Shown: positions 1-9,892 of the stretch, piece after piece
Layout of the letters: every line of letters starts with the position of its first letter
How positions within the stretch are numbered: position 1 is the stretch's first letter
From: Adenophora triphylla var. japonica
Lineage: Eukaryota > Streptophyta > Magnoliopsida > Asterales > Campanulaceae
Length of the DNA stretch: 64,000 nucleotides
Direction of reading: 5' to 3'
Assembly (NCBI GenBank): GCA_022495995.1
Contig: JAFEMH010002094.1
Coordinates: 80,001-144,000 of the forward strand
The notes under the pieces: generated by a model
Told to the model about the DNA's origin: nothing
The model's input: the letters and a program-made list of their open reading frames with translations, nothing else
Database searches by the model: none
Made by a program: the position numbers and the translations under genes

Positions 1-1032
1 TTTAAGGGAAGAACACATAGGGAATTTTGAACTTTTTGCTCCCTCCAACCCAAACCGTTTCACTAGGCTTTTTGCATACTTGCTTTGTGAAATGAATATT
101 CCTTCATTTGATTGTTTCACCTACAAGCCTAGAAAGAATGTTAACTCACCAATCATGCTCATTTCAAATGTTGATGTCATAGCTTCTACAAACTCTTTTA
201 AACACGTTTGAGAAGTAGAGCCATAGACTATGTCATCAACATAGATTTGAACAATGACTGTTTCTTTGCCATGCCTTAGGATAAATAAGGTCCTATCTGC
301 TTCACCTCTTGTAAAACCATATTCAAGTAAAAAAGAGGTTAAGCGACCATACCATGCACGTGGAGCTTGTTTCAAGCCATATAAGGCTTTATCAAGTCTA
401 TATACATGGTTTGGTAGATGAGGATCTTCAAATCCTTTTGGTTGTTCAACAAAAATTTCTTCTTTTAAATAACCATTTAAAAAGGCAGCTTTAACATCCA
501 TTTGAAACAAGGTAATTTTTAGATAACAAGCTATAGCCAAGAGGAGTCTTATGGATTCTATTCTAGTAATGGGAGCAAAGGTCTCATCAAAGTCAACACC
601 TTCAATTTGGGTGTAACCTTGAGCTACGAGACGAGCTTTGTTCCTTATAATATTTCCTTGCTCGTCAGATTTATTTTTGAAAATCCATTTTGTACCAATT
701 ACATTGGTGTTAATGGGACGTGGTACTAAACACCAAACTTCATTACGAGCAAATTGTTCAAGTTCCTCTTGCATGGTATGTATCCAAAAATTATCTTTTA
801 AAGCTTCAGAAATATTTTTGGGTTCTAAGGAGGAAACAAAACAGGAATATTTTACCTTGTGGTATGTGGTGGACATGCACAAATACCTCACCATTTCACG
901 ATTACTAAAGGGTTCATTATTCCTTGTTCGTACCCCTTCACTTTCAAATAAATAATCCGAGATGAAGGATGATCTCTTCGATCCTAGTCGGTGGATCCCT
1001 TCTCGGATCCTCATGCACATGAGCATCTTCAT
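1..1032 (-). pseudogene. Copia-L reverse transcriptase (5' part of RT), with in-frame stop
   Basis: Ty1/copia RT. Minus-strand motifs in order: [49 protein letters not shown], the catalytic IYVDDIVYGS, and [13 protein letters not shown]. The frame then meets a TAG stop at 123-121, but the same frame continues as ordinary copia RT (VKQSNEGIFISQ and onward) to position 1, so the stop is a point mutation and not the natural end. The first 35 or so residues are the normal linker before RT. Integrase, normally upstream, is absent. The 912-base open part is otherwise intact. Confidence 0.9.
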
Positions 1033-1039
1033 CGACTGT

Positions 1040-1843
1040 TCATCTTTTTCGACTGGTCTTAGGTGATACCGGAGATGCTATCCCTTCAGTGGCAACACTC
1101 TGGTCAGCACCTGGGGTATCACTTACTTGATTTTGATCCTCCAGTTCTTCCAGCAATATTAATGGAGATTCCTGCACTCCATCACCTGCCTTGAGTGTTT
1201 TGCTCAACCCAAGAATTGCATCTAACTTGGAAGAACTCGTGTTGAGTTTCTTAAATGTGGCCTCGGCTAGAGTAAGCTTGGCCTTGACTTTGTCCATCTC
1301 CACATCCTTCTTAGTGAGTTGAACTTCCAATCTAGTCAAGCCATCAGTTAGGTCTTGAACCTCTTTGGACAGAGAAACCACCTTCTTGTTTTCTTTCTTT
1401 CATTCGTCCACCAATTCTTTACAAAGGTTCTTAAGACCAAAAATGAGTTCATCCTTGCTGATCTCCTTACTTTGTTCACCCTCTTGTGAATTACCTGCAT
1501 CCATGTTAACAGAACCCACAAAACAAACATCATTTATCGAATTAAAATCTGTATACCTGTTGGATGATATCTCAGGTGCTATCCCACTTTGGACATCACA
1601 TGAGGTATCACTGACAGAATCCAAGTCACAATTTGTGACCACCATTGCTGTTTGATCTGAATCTTCAGATTGATTGGTCTCCTCATCCTCATTGTCACTG
1701 AGTGAAACCCATAGGTTCTTTCCCATCTTCCTTAGAGTGTTAGCACATTCGTTTGAGTAATGACCCCATCCAGAGCATGCATGACATTGGATTGATTCAA
1801 GGTATTTTGGATCAGATCTAGATTGATCTGATGATGGGACCAC
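1040..1843 (-). pseudogene. Copia-L gag C-terminal part with CCHC zinc knuckle
   Basis: This frame carries a CX2CX4HX4C nucleocapsid knuckle (CHACSGWGHYSNEC) near its start, then an acidic Ser/Asp-rich stretch and a coiled-coil-like segment (SLSKEVQDLTDGLTRLEVQL), as in SIRE-type gag. A TGA at 1402-1400 interrupts the frame, which goes on to 1040. It overlaps the upstream gag frame by 26 bases, which shows a one-base shift near 1825. Downstream it abuts RT with no protease or integrase, so a deletion joined gag to RT. Confidence 0.8.
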
Positions 1844-2735
1844 CTTTCTGAGTAGATGGAAATGTCCTCTTAGGCATTGAATTGTACACCTTGGTTTGTT
1901 GCTCTTTAGCCTTCACCTGCACATTTTCTTTGTTAAACTTTCTTAACATAGAGTTATATTTCCTAGCAAGTAAGGCAACACTAGCATCTTCACCTAATTC
2001 CTCAAAAATTTTGTCCTCCTCATCAGCTGAAAAACTAGAGGATTGAACTTTTAAAGCAACACTCTTACCTTTAGAAGCTTCACTTTGCTCAGCAAGGTTT
2101 GACTCAAATTTTTTTAAAATGCTCATTAAGGAATTGATGTCCATAGTAGAAAGGTTGTGATCCTCTTCTATAGATGAAACCTTTATATTAAAACGCTCAG
2201 GGAGAGTTCTAATAGCCTTTGAAACCAATTGTTTATTTGTAAAAGGTTCACCCAAAAGTTGACATTCATTAGCAATATCAAACAATTTTTCAAAATACGA
2301 GAAAATGGTATCATTTTCACCCATTCTCAACCTTTCAAATTTGCTAGTAATACCTCTAAGTTTGTTTTCACGCACACTAGAATCACCTTCACAAAACCTT
2401 TGTAAAATATCCCAAGCTTCTTTAGCTATGGAACTATTTTGAACAAGTTTAAAAATGTGCCTGTCAACCCACTCAAAAATAGCATTAAGAGCTTTCTCAT
2501 TATAGTTAGCTAGGGTGATCTCTTCATTAGTCCACTCGGTGTCAGGTTTAACCTGGATATCACCATCCTCATCAGGAGGTAAAAGTGGAAGAGAGTACCC
2601 ATTAACTATAGATCGCCATGCTCGAAGATCAATTGATTTGATATGCGAGCGAAGACGAATCTTCCAATATGCATAATTCGAACCATCTAAAACAGGAAGA
2701 CGTTTTTGGTTTGGATTTGCAGGATCAAAAGCCAT
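1818..2735 (-). CDS. Copia-L gag N-terminal (capsid) part
   Basis: Retrotransposon capsid protein, 306 codons from the ATG at 2735, about 40 bases inside the primer-binding site, which supports this start. It opens with MAFDPANPNQKRLPVLDGSN and contains NYAYWKIRLRSHI, EAWDILQRFCEGD and LRMGENDTIFSYFEKL, typical of the UBN2/retrotran_gag_2 fold of SIRE gag. The frame stops at 1818 just before the zinc knuckle, which is found one base out of frame in the next ORF, so the gag as it stands lacks its RNA-binding tail. Confidence 0.85.
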   Translation of the reverse strand: MAFDPANPNQKRLPVLDGSNYAYWKIRLRSHIKSIDLRAWRSIVNGYSLPLLPPDEDGDIQVKPDTEWTNEEITLANYNEKALNAIFEWVDRHIFKLVQNSSIAKEAWDILQRFCEGDSSVRENKLRGITSKFERLRMGENDTIFSYFEKLFDIANECQLLGEPFTNKQLVSKAIRTLPERFNIKVSSIEEDHNLSTMDINSLMSILKKFESNLAEQSEASKGKSVALKVQSSSFSADEEDKIFEELGEDASVALLARKYNSMLRKFNKENVQVKAKEQQTKVYNSMPKRTFPSTQKGGPIIRSI

Positions 2736-2773
2736 GACACCTAGACCAAGCACTTAGTATCGTCAAGTGACCT

Positions 2774-2785
2774 GCTCTGATACCA
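2774..2785 (-). other. Primer-binding site of Copia-L (initiator tRNA-Met type)
   Basis: On the minus strand the sequence is TGGTATCAGAGC, the standard copia PBS complementary to the 3' end of initiator tRNA-Met. It lies two bases inside the LTR end at 2788, fixing the LTR boundary and element orientation. Confidence 0.92.
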
Positions 2786-2787
2786 AT

Positions 2788-3760
2788 TGAAATTGTCACG
2801 GCCAGAATCACAAGTGATATCCAAGGTGATAACAGCACCAATGATAGCACTTGGGATAGCACACACACACTTCGAAAATAAAACAATTTTGTAAAAGAGA
2901 TTGCAGCGGAATAATAACACCAAATTTTTTTTCTCAAGTTATATAAATATAACTTGAGAGTGCCTCTTAGGCAAGACTTTATAATCACTATAATGAATTT
3001 ACAAAGCCGAAAATGTTCCCTATGGCTATAACAATATGAGCTCTATGGAACAAGAGATAAAGAACAAAATCCTATCCTAGCCTTCACACAACTTGATACC
3101 AATGTAATCAAGTGCGAAATTACAAGGGAGGAAGGATTAAAAGAACCAAACAAAGAACTCTATCTCTAAGCTTTCGAAGGTGTGTATGAAATGATTTTTC
3201 TTGGCACATCTTCAAATGAAACCTTTCAAGCTTATTTATAGTCTTCAAATTACTTGAAGGCTACTTAATAAACAGCCTTGGGGCTGTATTTGCACGTTGA
3301 GGGAGAGTGGGGAAGAGGTTGAGGTTGTTCCTTGATTTAAGCACCCACTTCCTCAAAAATAGCAACCGAGTTGATTTATCTCCAAGTCCAAGCTTCAACA
3401 CCTTGTACTCCCAAGGTTTATCAACCTTGTACTCTTATTTAACTCAGCAACAACTCCTTGACCAAGTCTCCACGTATTTTAAATTGTTGTTGCCAAAGTT
3501 ACGATTTTATGCATAAAATGTTATTTATGCATAAATCATTTCCTTCCAAATTCTACACGTGTCTAGTTCTTTCTTCGATCCTATTGCAGTCTGAAATATG
3601 AATATAAACCATAGACTATACAGATTATATTAGCACATTAGTCCATTAAATAATAAACAAGAAATATACAACTATATAAATTCCAGTACAGGAAATCATC
3701 TGCGATATCACCTGGAATTTGGGAAATCATCTACGATATCACCTGCAGTTTACACTAACA
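2788..3760 (-). repeat. 5' LTR of Copia-L
   Basis: About 973 bp, TG...CA on the minus strand (starts TGTTAGTGTAAACTG). A TATA box lies at 3240-3233 (minus TATAAATA). The outer edge has a near-duplicate 'ggtgatatcg...gatgatttcc' pair at 3685-3745. No second LTR is in the window for comparison. Confidence 0.85.
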
Positions 3761-3860
3761 CATACCGTAACCCCACGCAGTTGTTAGTGGTGTGTCCATG
3801 ATACTGGTGGAAGGCGCAGTATTTGCTTTTATCAGCATTGACTACTGGATTCTTGGGTTT
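3761..3860 (-). pseudogene. Tat-D gag fragment with CCHC-like knuckle
   Basis: A short piece of Ty3/gypsy gag on the minus strand. It contains the Tat-type knuckle YCAFHQYHGHTTNNC, the same motif seen in Tat-B gag near 20400. It is bounded on the left by Copia-L and on the right by solo LTR F. The matching upstream part of the same gag is at 44211 onward: the codons line up once the intervening elements and one copy of the GGTTT duplication are ignored. Confidence 0.82.
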
Positions 3861-4021
3861 TGTGAGTACCCCGACCCAAACTCATGTTTTGGGTCCACAT
3901 TTCCTTGATTTGTGGGCTCATGTACTTGCTAAAATGCAATTTGAGTCCAATTATCCAATTACCCACTCAACCCATTGGGCCTGCCATCCATTCGGCCCAA
4001 CTGTGCCATAAAACTGTACGT

Positions 4022-4076
4022 TGTCGTCCGACACAGGATGACACAAAGGCGATTTAACTCCCTCTGTCGGACGACA
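4022..4076. promoter_or_regulatory. Pair of 12-bp dyads upstream of the F TATA box
   Basis: TGTCGTCCGACA (4022-4033) and TGTCGGACGACA (4065-4076): 5-base arms TGTCG/CGACA with a 2-base centre, the centre reversed between the two. They end 22 bp before the TATA box at 4099. Start-to-start distance is 43 bp. Confidence 0.6.
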
Positions 4077-4098
4077 AAAGACGTTCCATCAGCCTGCC

Positions 4099-4106
4099 TA
4101 TAAATA
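4099..4106 (+). promoter_or_regulatory. TATA box of solo LTR F
   Basis: TATAAATA about 240 bp inside the LTR, the usual place for the U3 promoter; the dyad pair is just upstream. Confidence 0.65.
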
Positions 4107-4744
4107 CAAGGCATGGCTGATCATTTTAGGGGACTGGCTGGGAGGATCTTAGTAAGGGGGAAACTCTGTCAAAATAGAGTCTCATCCTCTCTCTCTCTCA
4201 TACACATACTCACCTCCCTCTTCATACATACACATACCCAAGCCAAGATCCAAAGAAAACCTTCCTTGTTGGTGTGTTGAAGGGGTAAGCACCATACTAT
4301 TGGTGTCTTTACCTTGTGGACTACAATAGGTAGCCACTAAACCCTCTTCCTTTCTCTGATCAACTTTTGCATACATCTATATCATCTTGCATGCTTACTT
4401 GCTTTGATATTATGTGAAATATTTGGGATTTTGCATGATAAAGGTGGTGGAGAGGTGAATCTTCCATATTGACTTCTCCCCACCTCAGATCTAAACATTT
4501 GGTGACATTAGCACCATTAAAGTTTGAATCTTGGTTGATTTCCATTGAGTTAGGAGGTGATGGCTACATGAAAATGGCCATAGATATGTGATTCATCACA
4601 TTTGGCCATTAAAGCCATGTGATCTTCCCATAATACTCACGTAACATTACTATTTCACTGCTTTTAGTTAATAAATATAGCTTAGCTTGCTTTGGGAACA
4701 AGGTGGGATCAATCTGACTGAAGGGCACTGAAACAGGCTGCTTA

Positions 4745-5195
4745 TGTCGGACGACATAGGACTCTCAAGAGGTCCTGTGTCATACGACATAGAGTTCCCA
4801 GAAGGCTGTACAGCTTTTCTTGGACTTCAGATCCATCAAAATTAACCCCCCTTTTGTAACTCAAATCTTGTTCAAGTAACTTTGGCCCGTATATCGCTAC
4901 TTTGGGATCCTAAGTTCCATTTGGGTGCAATAAATTGATGGAGGCGGTTTACCATATGACATAGACAACTTCGGATGCTCTATGTCATATGACATCCGTA
5001 TCATTAAAAGTCAATCTTGACTTTGTTTGCTCTAATCAACCCCAAACTGAACTTAGACCCTAAATAGTGTCTTTTCTTATTTAAAATAATGTGGTTCCAA
5101 TTCCAAAGCAGCCTTATTGTTGTAAGGGACAATCTGACCATGAGGCCTTATGTCGTCCGACATCCCTCTCTGAGGAAGACTTGTGTCGGACGACA
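4745..5195. promoter_or_regulatory. Three further dyad pairs in F, each 33 bp apart
   Basis: Pairs at 4745-4756/4778-4789 (TGTCGGACGACA, TGTCATACGACA), 4950-4961/4983-4994 (TACCATATGACA, TGTCATATGACA) and 5151-5162/5184-5195 (TGTCGTCCGACA, TGTCGGACGACA). Each pair is spaced exactly 33 bp start to start, and pairs recur about every 205 bp. They lie downstream of the TATA box, so they could act in RNA as well as DNA. Confidence 0.6.
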
Positions 5196-5456
5196 TCAGA
5201 GTCTTCTGAGCAGACTGTCTCATCCTTCTGCCTTGTAATACAAATCTTCATATGTAGAGGGTGTGGCCCCCTATCATGGCTCACAAGTTGTATCCAGTCT
5301 CTATACTATCAATGAAATTCCAAATTTGCATGCCTTGCTTGTTGACACATATTGCACACACATTTTGAATGATTATAACTGTCCAAAGTTGATCGAAAGT
5401 CTCGAAAGAGGCGTGTTGGGTGAACTCTCAAGTTCTTCCCAACACGTAACTGTAAC

Positions 5457-7331
5457 AATGTTGTTCCATTTTTTCCGAAAGATTGGTATTTTTCTTTTCT
5501 TTGAAAATCAATCGAAAAAACACGGAGTCGCCACGCCATTTTTGTTTTAAGGGCCAAAACTTTGAAAAATACCCGGGATGAGAGATTTGGGTTCGGAGGT
5601 CACGTTACACGCCGGGAAGAACGTTAGTGTTCACCCGGAATGCCTCGTGAAACGAGTCTTTCAAGCATTAAAAACCATTTGTGTGTGTGTGTGTATTTTT
5701 TGGCCAAAATAAGTTCAAACTGAAAAGTAGAAATTGACGACTCTTTGTAAGACTTTGAAAAAATTCCATGATTTTTGGTGTGATTTTAGGGTTGAGTTTT
5801 GGTACTCAAAAGACCTTTTGAAGTTGAAAACCAATTCTGCCAGAATGAAAAGGGCAGTGGACACTTGATTTTAAAATGGGTTTAAGGGCTTTAAAACTTC
5901 AAAATCTGGGGAAAGTCCGAGAATGAAAGTTGTTCAAAACACTTTAAATAAGGTTTCTGTAAAAGAACTTTCCCATTTAGAGATTATTTGGTGGACCAAA
6001 ATCTTCTGTAAATCTCAGATATGAAATCTGGATTTCCAGAGACTGAGGAATTGACTTTTAAAAGAAAATTTGAAAAAGGGAGTTTTACTAACGAAAAAAA
6101 TAAAATAAAAATATGTTTGGAAATATCTGGATGTTGGATACAAAAAGTATTTTGTAGTCAACACCAAATTCCAAGTTTCTGTATGTCCAAAAAATTAGAC
6201 CATGGACAGAGGTCTTAGAGAAAGGCTACTGGACAGCAACTTCCTCTTGAAGAAAAACATGATTTTAAAGGGGGTTTGGCATCCATACTTGTCCCCATCT
6301 CCTTAGGCTTTGATTAGTAGTCACGAGAAATTTTAGTGGTGATCTACTATATCAAGCCATCCTTAGGGTACATTAGGACTTAAGCATTTCATTTGCTTGG
6401 GAAGGGGAATTTTATCCTTTGAAATCAAGATTTGATGTATGAAAATGATTTTTAGGGTTTTGAAAATGTGTTTGCAAGTAAGTAAAAACACTTTGAAAGT
6501 AATGTTGATCCTTGTAGAGGATCATCCATGGAGATGAACTTCCATGGTGATCCTCTTGGATCTAAAGCAAGAAATGAATAAATTGCATCTTCAAAGTTTG
6601 AGATGCATGCATGGATGAGAGAGATTTAGGGTAGGGAGAGGGAGGTTATACCTATCTTCCCTTTTGTTTGTGTTTGTGTTTGTGTTTGAGTGGATTCAAG
6701 GCTTGAAAGTGTTTAGGGTTTGAATGTGTTTATGATTTGTGATTAGAGTTGGTCAAAGAGAAAACAAGTAGATAACACTTAAGTCCTTTATGTTTTCTCT
6801 CTAATCCTCCTCCTAAGGGGTGATTTAAGCTTGGGCTTGTGTATGTATGAGAGTTATTTGAGAGTGTTTGGAGTGAGTGGGGTTTAGGAAAGATTCAAGA
6901 GAAAATGGTGGCAATTCAAGGGAATTCCCACTGTTTTCTCCCTATTTTTTGCCAGAGTTTTGCTTTTGTGAGTGAATTGTGTTGTGTAAACTGAGAGAGG
7001 AGGGTTCAATTTATAGGCCACTGTGGGATGCAATAGGATCCGCGCGGATATGTCTAAGGCATGCACTGTTCATTAAATGCTGCTCCAGGCTTTGGACAGG
7101 AAGAATATTTTTCAAATTAAGCAACCATGCTGTTGACTGCAGCTTCCCATTTCGGGTTTTTACAATTCTTTTGCTTTTTTGAGATTCTTTTCTTGGTTTA
7201 ACTTTAAATAGCAATGCCTAGTTTACCCTTGCTTTGTTGGAAAAGTTAGGAATGTTAGAAATGTTAGGAATGTTAGGACATTCGTTAATTTTCTAACGAA
7301 AATACTACCAACTCAAATTGGAGCACTTACA
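5457..7331 (-). repeat. 3' LTR of Tat-B
   Basis: About 1.88 kb. From 5668 to 7331 it matches 42404-44063 closely, with scattered differences. The 211 bases at 5457-5667, which include a copy of the primer-site start (5525-5533), have no counterpart in the other LTR. TATA box on the minus strand at 7015-7009. A dyad ATCCGCGCGGAT (7038-7049) is 22 bp upstream of it. Confidence 0.85.
7038..7049. promoter_or_regulatory. 12-bp palindrome upstream of the Tat-B TATA box
   Basis: ATCCGCGCGGAT, a perfect palindrome with a 2-base centre, in U3 just upstream of the minus-strand TATA box. In the other LTR (43770-43781) it has two changes (ATTCGCGCGGAC). Confidence 0.55.
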
Positions 7332-7345
7332 GTAGCCCCTCGGCG
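7332..7345 (-). other. Polypurine tract of Tat-B
   Basis: On the minus strand CGCCGAGGGGCTAC directly precedes the LTR start TGTAAG, matching the form GAGGGGCTTC before the Tat-A 3' LTR. Confidence 0.6.
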
Positions 7346-7444
7346 ACGGTGCTTTCGAAGGAAGCGGGGTCGTCGATAAGAGTAAGGCTCCGCATTTGAC
7401 CAATTGGTCGAGTGATCGAGTGGCTGAACCTAGCGATAGGCTAC

Positions 7445-7479
7445 CTACGTATCCTTAAGAGGAATCAAGCCGGTCGTAG
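7445..7479 (-). other. Conserved 3'-region hairpin, Tat-B copy 3
   Basis: Minus strand: GAACTACG, spacer, TTGATTCCT CTTA AGGATACGTAG. Outer stem CTACG/CGTAG, inner stem TCCT/AGGA. It closely resembles copies at 7745, 9209, 19104, 31630, 39460 and 39669. Confidence 0.6.
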
Positions 7480-7576
7480 TTCGGGTCTTTCGGCTATCTT
7501 CAGACGAAGACCCTAGAGTGACTGTTTTAGGATGTCAACCTGGCGAGCGAGTTCTGCAGTCGATTGCTGGAAGAAA

Positions 7577-7727
7577 CTCTGCTGGGGGTAGGAATGACCA
7601 TTTTGGTCTGATGGCTAGAGTCGCATTTCCGCTCTGCTGGGGATAGAGTGACCATTTTGGTCTGGTGGCTAGAGTCATATATCCGCTCTGTTGGGGATAG
7701 GAATGGCCATTTTGGTCTGATGGCTGA
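7577..7727. repeat. About three copies of a 54-bp tandem repeat
   Basis: Units begin GCTCTGCTGGGG and contain GACCATTTTGGTCTGATGGCT. It is the first of several tandem arrays in the 3' region of Tat-B. Confidence 0.65.
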
Positions 7728-7744
7728 ACCTAATGGTAGGCTAC

Positions 7745-7779
7745 CTACGTATCCTTAAAAGGAATCAAGCCAGTCATAG
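7745..7779 (-). other. Conserved 3'-region hairpin, Tat-B copy 2
   Basis: Minus strand CTATG...TTCCTTTTAAGGA...CGTAG: outer stem with one T-G wobble, inner stem TCCT/AGGA. It is about 300 bp from the copy at 7445, with matching flanks, so a local duplication is likely. Confidence 0.6.
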
Positions 7780-7838
7780 TTCGGGTCTTTTGCCTATCTT
7801 CAGACGTCGACCTTAGAGTGACTGTTTTACGGTGTCAA

Positions 7839-8444
7839 CCTAAGATTTGACTATTTTTGGGAAGTCGTCCTATGATTTGACTATTTTTGGAAAGTCGCCC
7901 TAAGATTTGACTATTTTTGAGAAGTCGTCCTATGATTTGACTATTTTTGGGAAGTCGTCCTAAGAACTGACTATTTTTGGGAAGTCGCCCTATGATTTGA
8001 CTATTTTTGGGAAGTCGCCCTGAGATTTGACTATTTTTGGGAAGTCACCCTAAGATCTGACTATTTTTGGGAAGTCGCCCTATGATTTGACTATTTTTGG
8101 GAAGTCGCCCTGAGATTTGACTATTTTTGGGAAGTCGCCCTGAGATTTGACTATTTTTGGGAAGTCGCCCTATGATTTGACTATTTTTGGGAAGTCGCCC
8201 TAAGATTTGACTATTTTTGGGAAGTCACCCTAAGATCTGACTATTTTTGGGAAGTCGCCCTGAGATTTGACTATTTTTGGGAAGTCGCCCTAAGATTTGA
8301 CTATTTTTGGGAAGTCACCCTAAGATCTGACTATTTTTGGGAAGTCGCCCTATGATTTGACTATTTTTGGGAAGTCGCCCTGAGATTTGACTATTTTTGG
8401 GAAGTCTCCCTATGATTTGACTATTTTTTGGAAGTCGCCCTAGT
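7839..8444. repeat. 30-bp tandem array, about 20 copies
   Basis: Unit of the form GATTTGACTATTTTTGGGAA followed by GTCGCCCTAT. Units are contiguous, and nearly all variation is in two or three columns. Such 3'-region arrays are known in Tat elements and can seed satellites. Confidence 0.92.
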
Positions 8445-8511
8445 AATGATTTCGGTTTGTCGAATTAGGGGATGATTGCGATTTATCACTTTCCTAGTGT
8501 TATGTGTGATA

Positions 8512-8842
8512 GCGTTTTAGGTGCCTCAAACCTTAATGATGGCGTCTTAGGTGCCTTGAACCTTGATGATGGCGTCTTAGGTGCCTCGAACCTTGATGAT
8601 GGCGTCTTAGGTGCCTCAAACCTTGGTGATGGCATCTCAGGTGCCTCGAACCTTGGTGATGGCGTCTTAGGTGCCTCAAACCTTGATGATGGCGTCGTAG
8701 GTGCCTTGAACCTTGGTGATGGCGTCTTAGGTGCCTCGAACCTTGATGATGGTGTCTTAGGTGCCTCGAACCTTGATGATGGCATCTTAGGTGCCTCGAA
8801 CCTTGGTGATGGCGTCTTAGGTGCCTCAAACCTTGATGATGG
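8512..8842. repeat. 30-bp tandem array, 11 copies
   Basis: Unit GGCGTCTTAGGTGCCTCGAA followed by CCTTGATGAT, differing mainly by Asp/Gly-type (GATGAT/GGTGAT) and Ser/Leu-type changes. The period is a multiple of three, so open frames run through both strands; these are not evidence of a gene. Confidence 0.92.
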
Positions 8843-9208
8843 GTGAGTTGGAGGTGTCAACTTGTTTTGAAACGATTTCCTTCGATGTTCGTATCCTTTT
8901 GTTGGGGACAGACTTCGAGGGGATAAACAGTCTTTTGGTGGACTTCATTTGAAGGGATCGGTCTTACGCTTGCTACCGGAGATGAAAGAGACGGAATTCC
9001 GTTGGCTTTCGTCAGGGATGAACCTAAGTTGAGGTTTAGTTCCATTGTATGATCCTAAATTAGGACTCAGTTCAGGAGTATGAACCTAAATCGAGGTTGA
9101 GTGGAAACTATTTGAGGGCATTCTCACTGGGGAAGATTAGAGCTTATGATGATTATCGGGGAAAAGGGTGACCGTGTTGGTCAAGCGGCTGGACCTATGG
9201 TAGGCTAC

Positions 9209-9244
9209 CTACGTATCCCGAGTGGGAATCAAGCCTGGACATAG
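9209..9244 (-). other. Conserved 3'-region hairpin, Tat-B copy 1
   Basis: Minus strand CTATG...GGCTTGATTCCC ACTC GGGATACGTAG. The inner stem here is TCCC/GGGA, against TCCT/AGGA in the copies at 7445 and 7745: a paired change that keeps the stem. Confidence 0.6.
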
Positions 9245-9488
9245 TTCGAGATCGACTGGATAGTTAGGAACAGGTCTAGGATCCTGGGTCTTTTGATAAT
9301 TCGGAGGCTGTCACCTTAAGGAGCTAAAGCTTCCGTCGCTATTTGCGGAGATAGAGATAGCTAAAGCTATGGGTAATCATGCAACATTTGTATGCATATT
9401 TTTGAGATATGTTGAGGGACTAACGTACCTTTGCTGTGCTTACCTGCAGGAGAGCAAGTCGCGGGGGCTCTGACCGATTGGCATTTGA

Positions 9489-9892
9489 AAACTTGGCGTC
9501 CCTGACCTACTAGCCTTTGAGAACTTGGTGTCTCTGATCAAATTGCATTTGAGAACTTGGCGTCCCTGACCCATTTGCATTTGAGAACCTGGCGTCTCTG
9601 ACCGTATTGTATTTGAGAACTTGGCGTCCCTGACCGATTTGCGTTTGGGAACTTGGCGTCCCTGACCGATTTGCATTCGAGAACTTGGCATCCCTGACCG
9701 ATTTGCATTTTGAGAACTTGGCGTCCCTGACCGATTTGCATTTGAGAACTTGGCGTCTCTGACCGAATTGTATTTGAGAACTTGGCGTCCCTGACCGATT
9801 TGCGTTTGAGAACTTGGCATCCCTGACCGATTTGCATTTGAGAACTTGGCGTTTCTGAATGAACTGTATTTGAGAACTTGGCTCCCTGGCCG
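9489..9892. repeat. 32-bp tandem array, about 13 copies
   Basis: Unit of the form AACTTGGCGTCCCTGACCGA followed by TTTGCATTTGAG; ACTTGG recurs at 9491, 9523, 9555 and so on every 32 bp. Open frames on the minus strand here come from the repeat. Confidence 0.9.

Larger units (their letters stand above)
1..3760 (-). mobile_element. Copia-L, SIRE/Maximus-like Ty1/copia element, internally deleted and cut by the window edge
   Basis: Read on the minus strand this runs LTR (3760-2788), primer-binding site, gag, then directly reverse transcriptase; its 3' end lies beyond position 1. The gag and RT are of the SIRE/Maximus type. Protease and integrase are missing: the gag C-terminal frame ends at 1040 and the RT frame begins at 1032. 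The sequence next to the LTR (3761 onward) is gypsy gag on the minus strand, so this element landed in Tat-D. CATAC at 3761-3765 would be one target-site copy; the other is off the window. It cannot be autonomous. Confidence 0.88.
3861..5456 (+). repeat. Solo LTR F, left part (Tat-like)
   Basis: Starts TGTGAGTACCCCGACCC, like the Tat-A LTR start. The end of this LTR is at 44210 (...CGTTCATTCA) because Tat-B inserted within it. The 5 bases GGTTT flank it at 3856-3860 and 44211-44215, and Tat-D gag lies directly on both outer sides, so this is a solo LTR left by LTR-LTR recombination. TATA box at 4099-4106. About 1.7 kb in total. Confidence 0.85.

Noticed and set aside
5263..5557. Frames of 82-95 codons at the F/Tat-B junction
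   Set aside because: They cross the boundary between solo LTR F and the Tat-B LTR at 5456/5457 and contain no domain.
7839..8842. CRISPR-like array of 30-bp repeats
   Set aside because: Units are directly contiguous with no spacers, in a plant retroelement 3' region; these are tandem repeats.
8472..8860. Open frames on both strands with repeated DDGVLGASNL or PSSRFEAPKT
   Set aside because: The 30-bp period keeps any stop-free frame open; no start context, no domain, both strands equally open.
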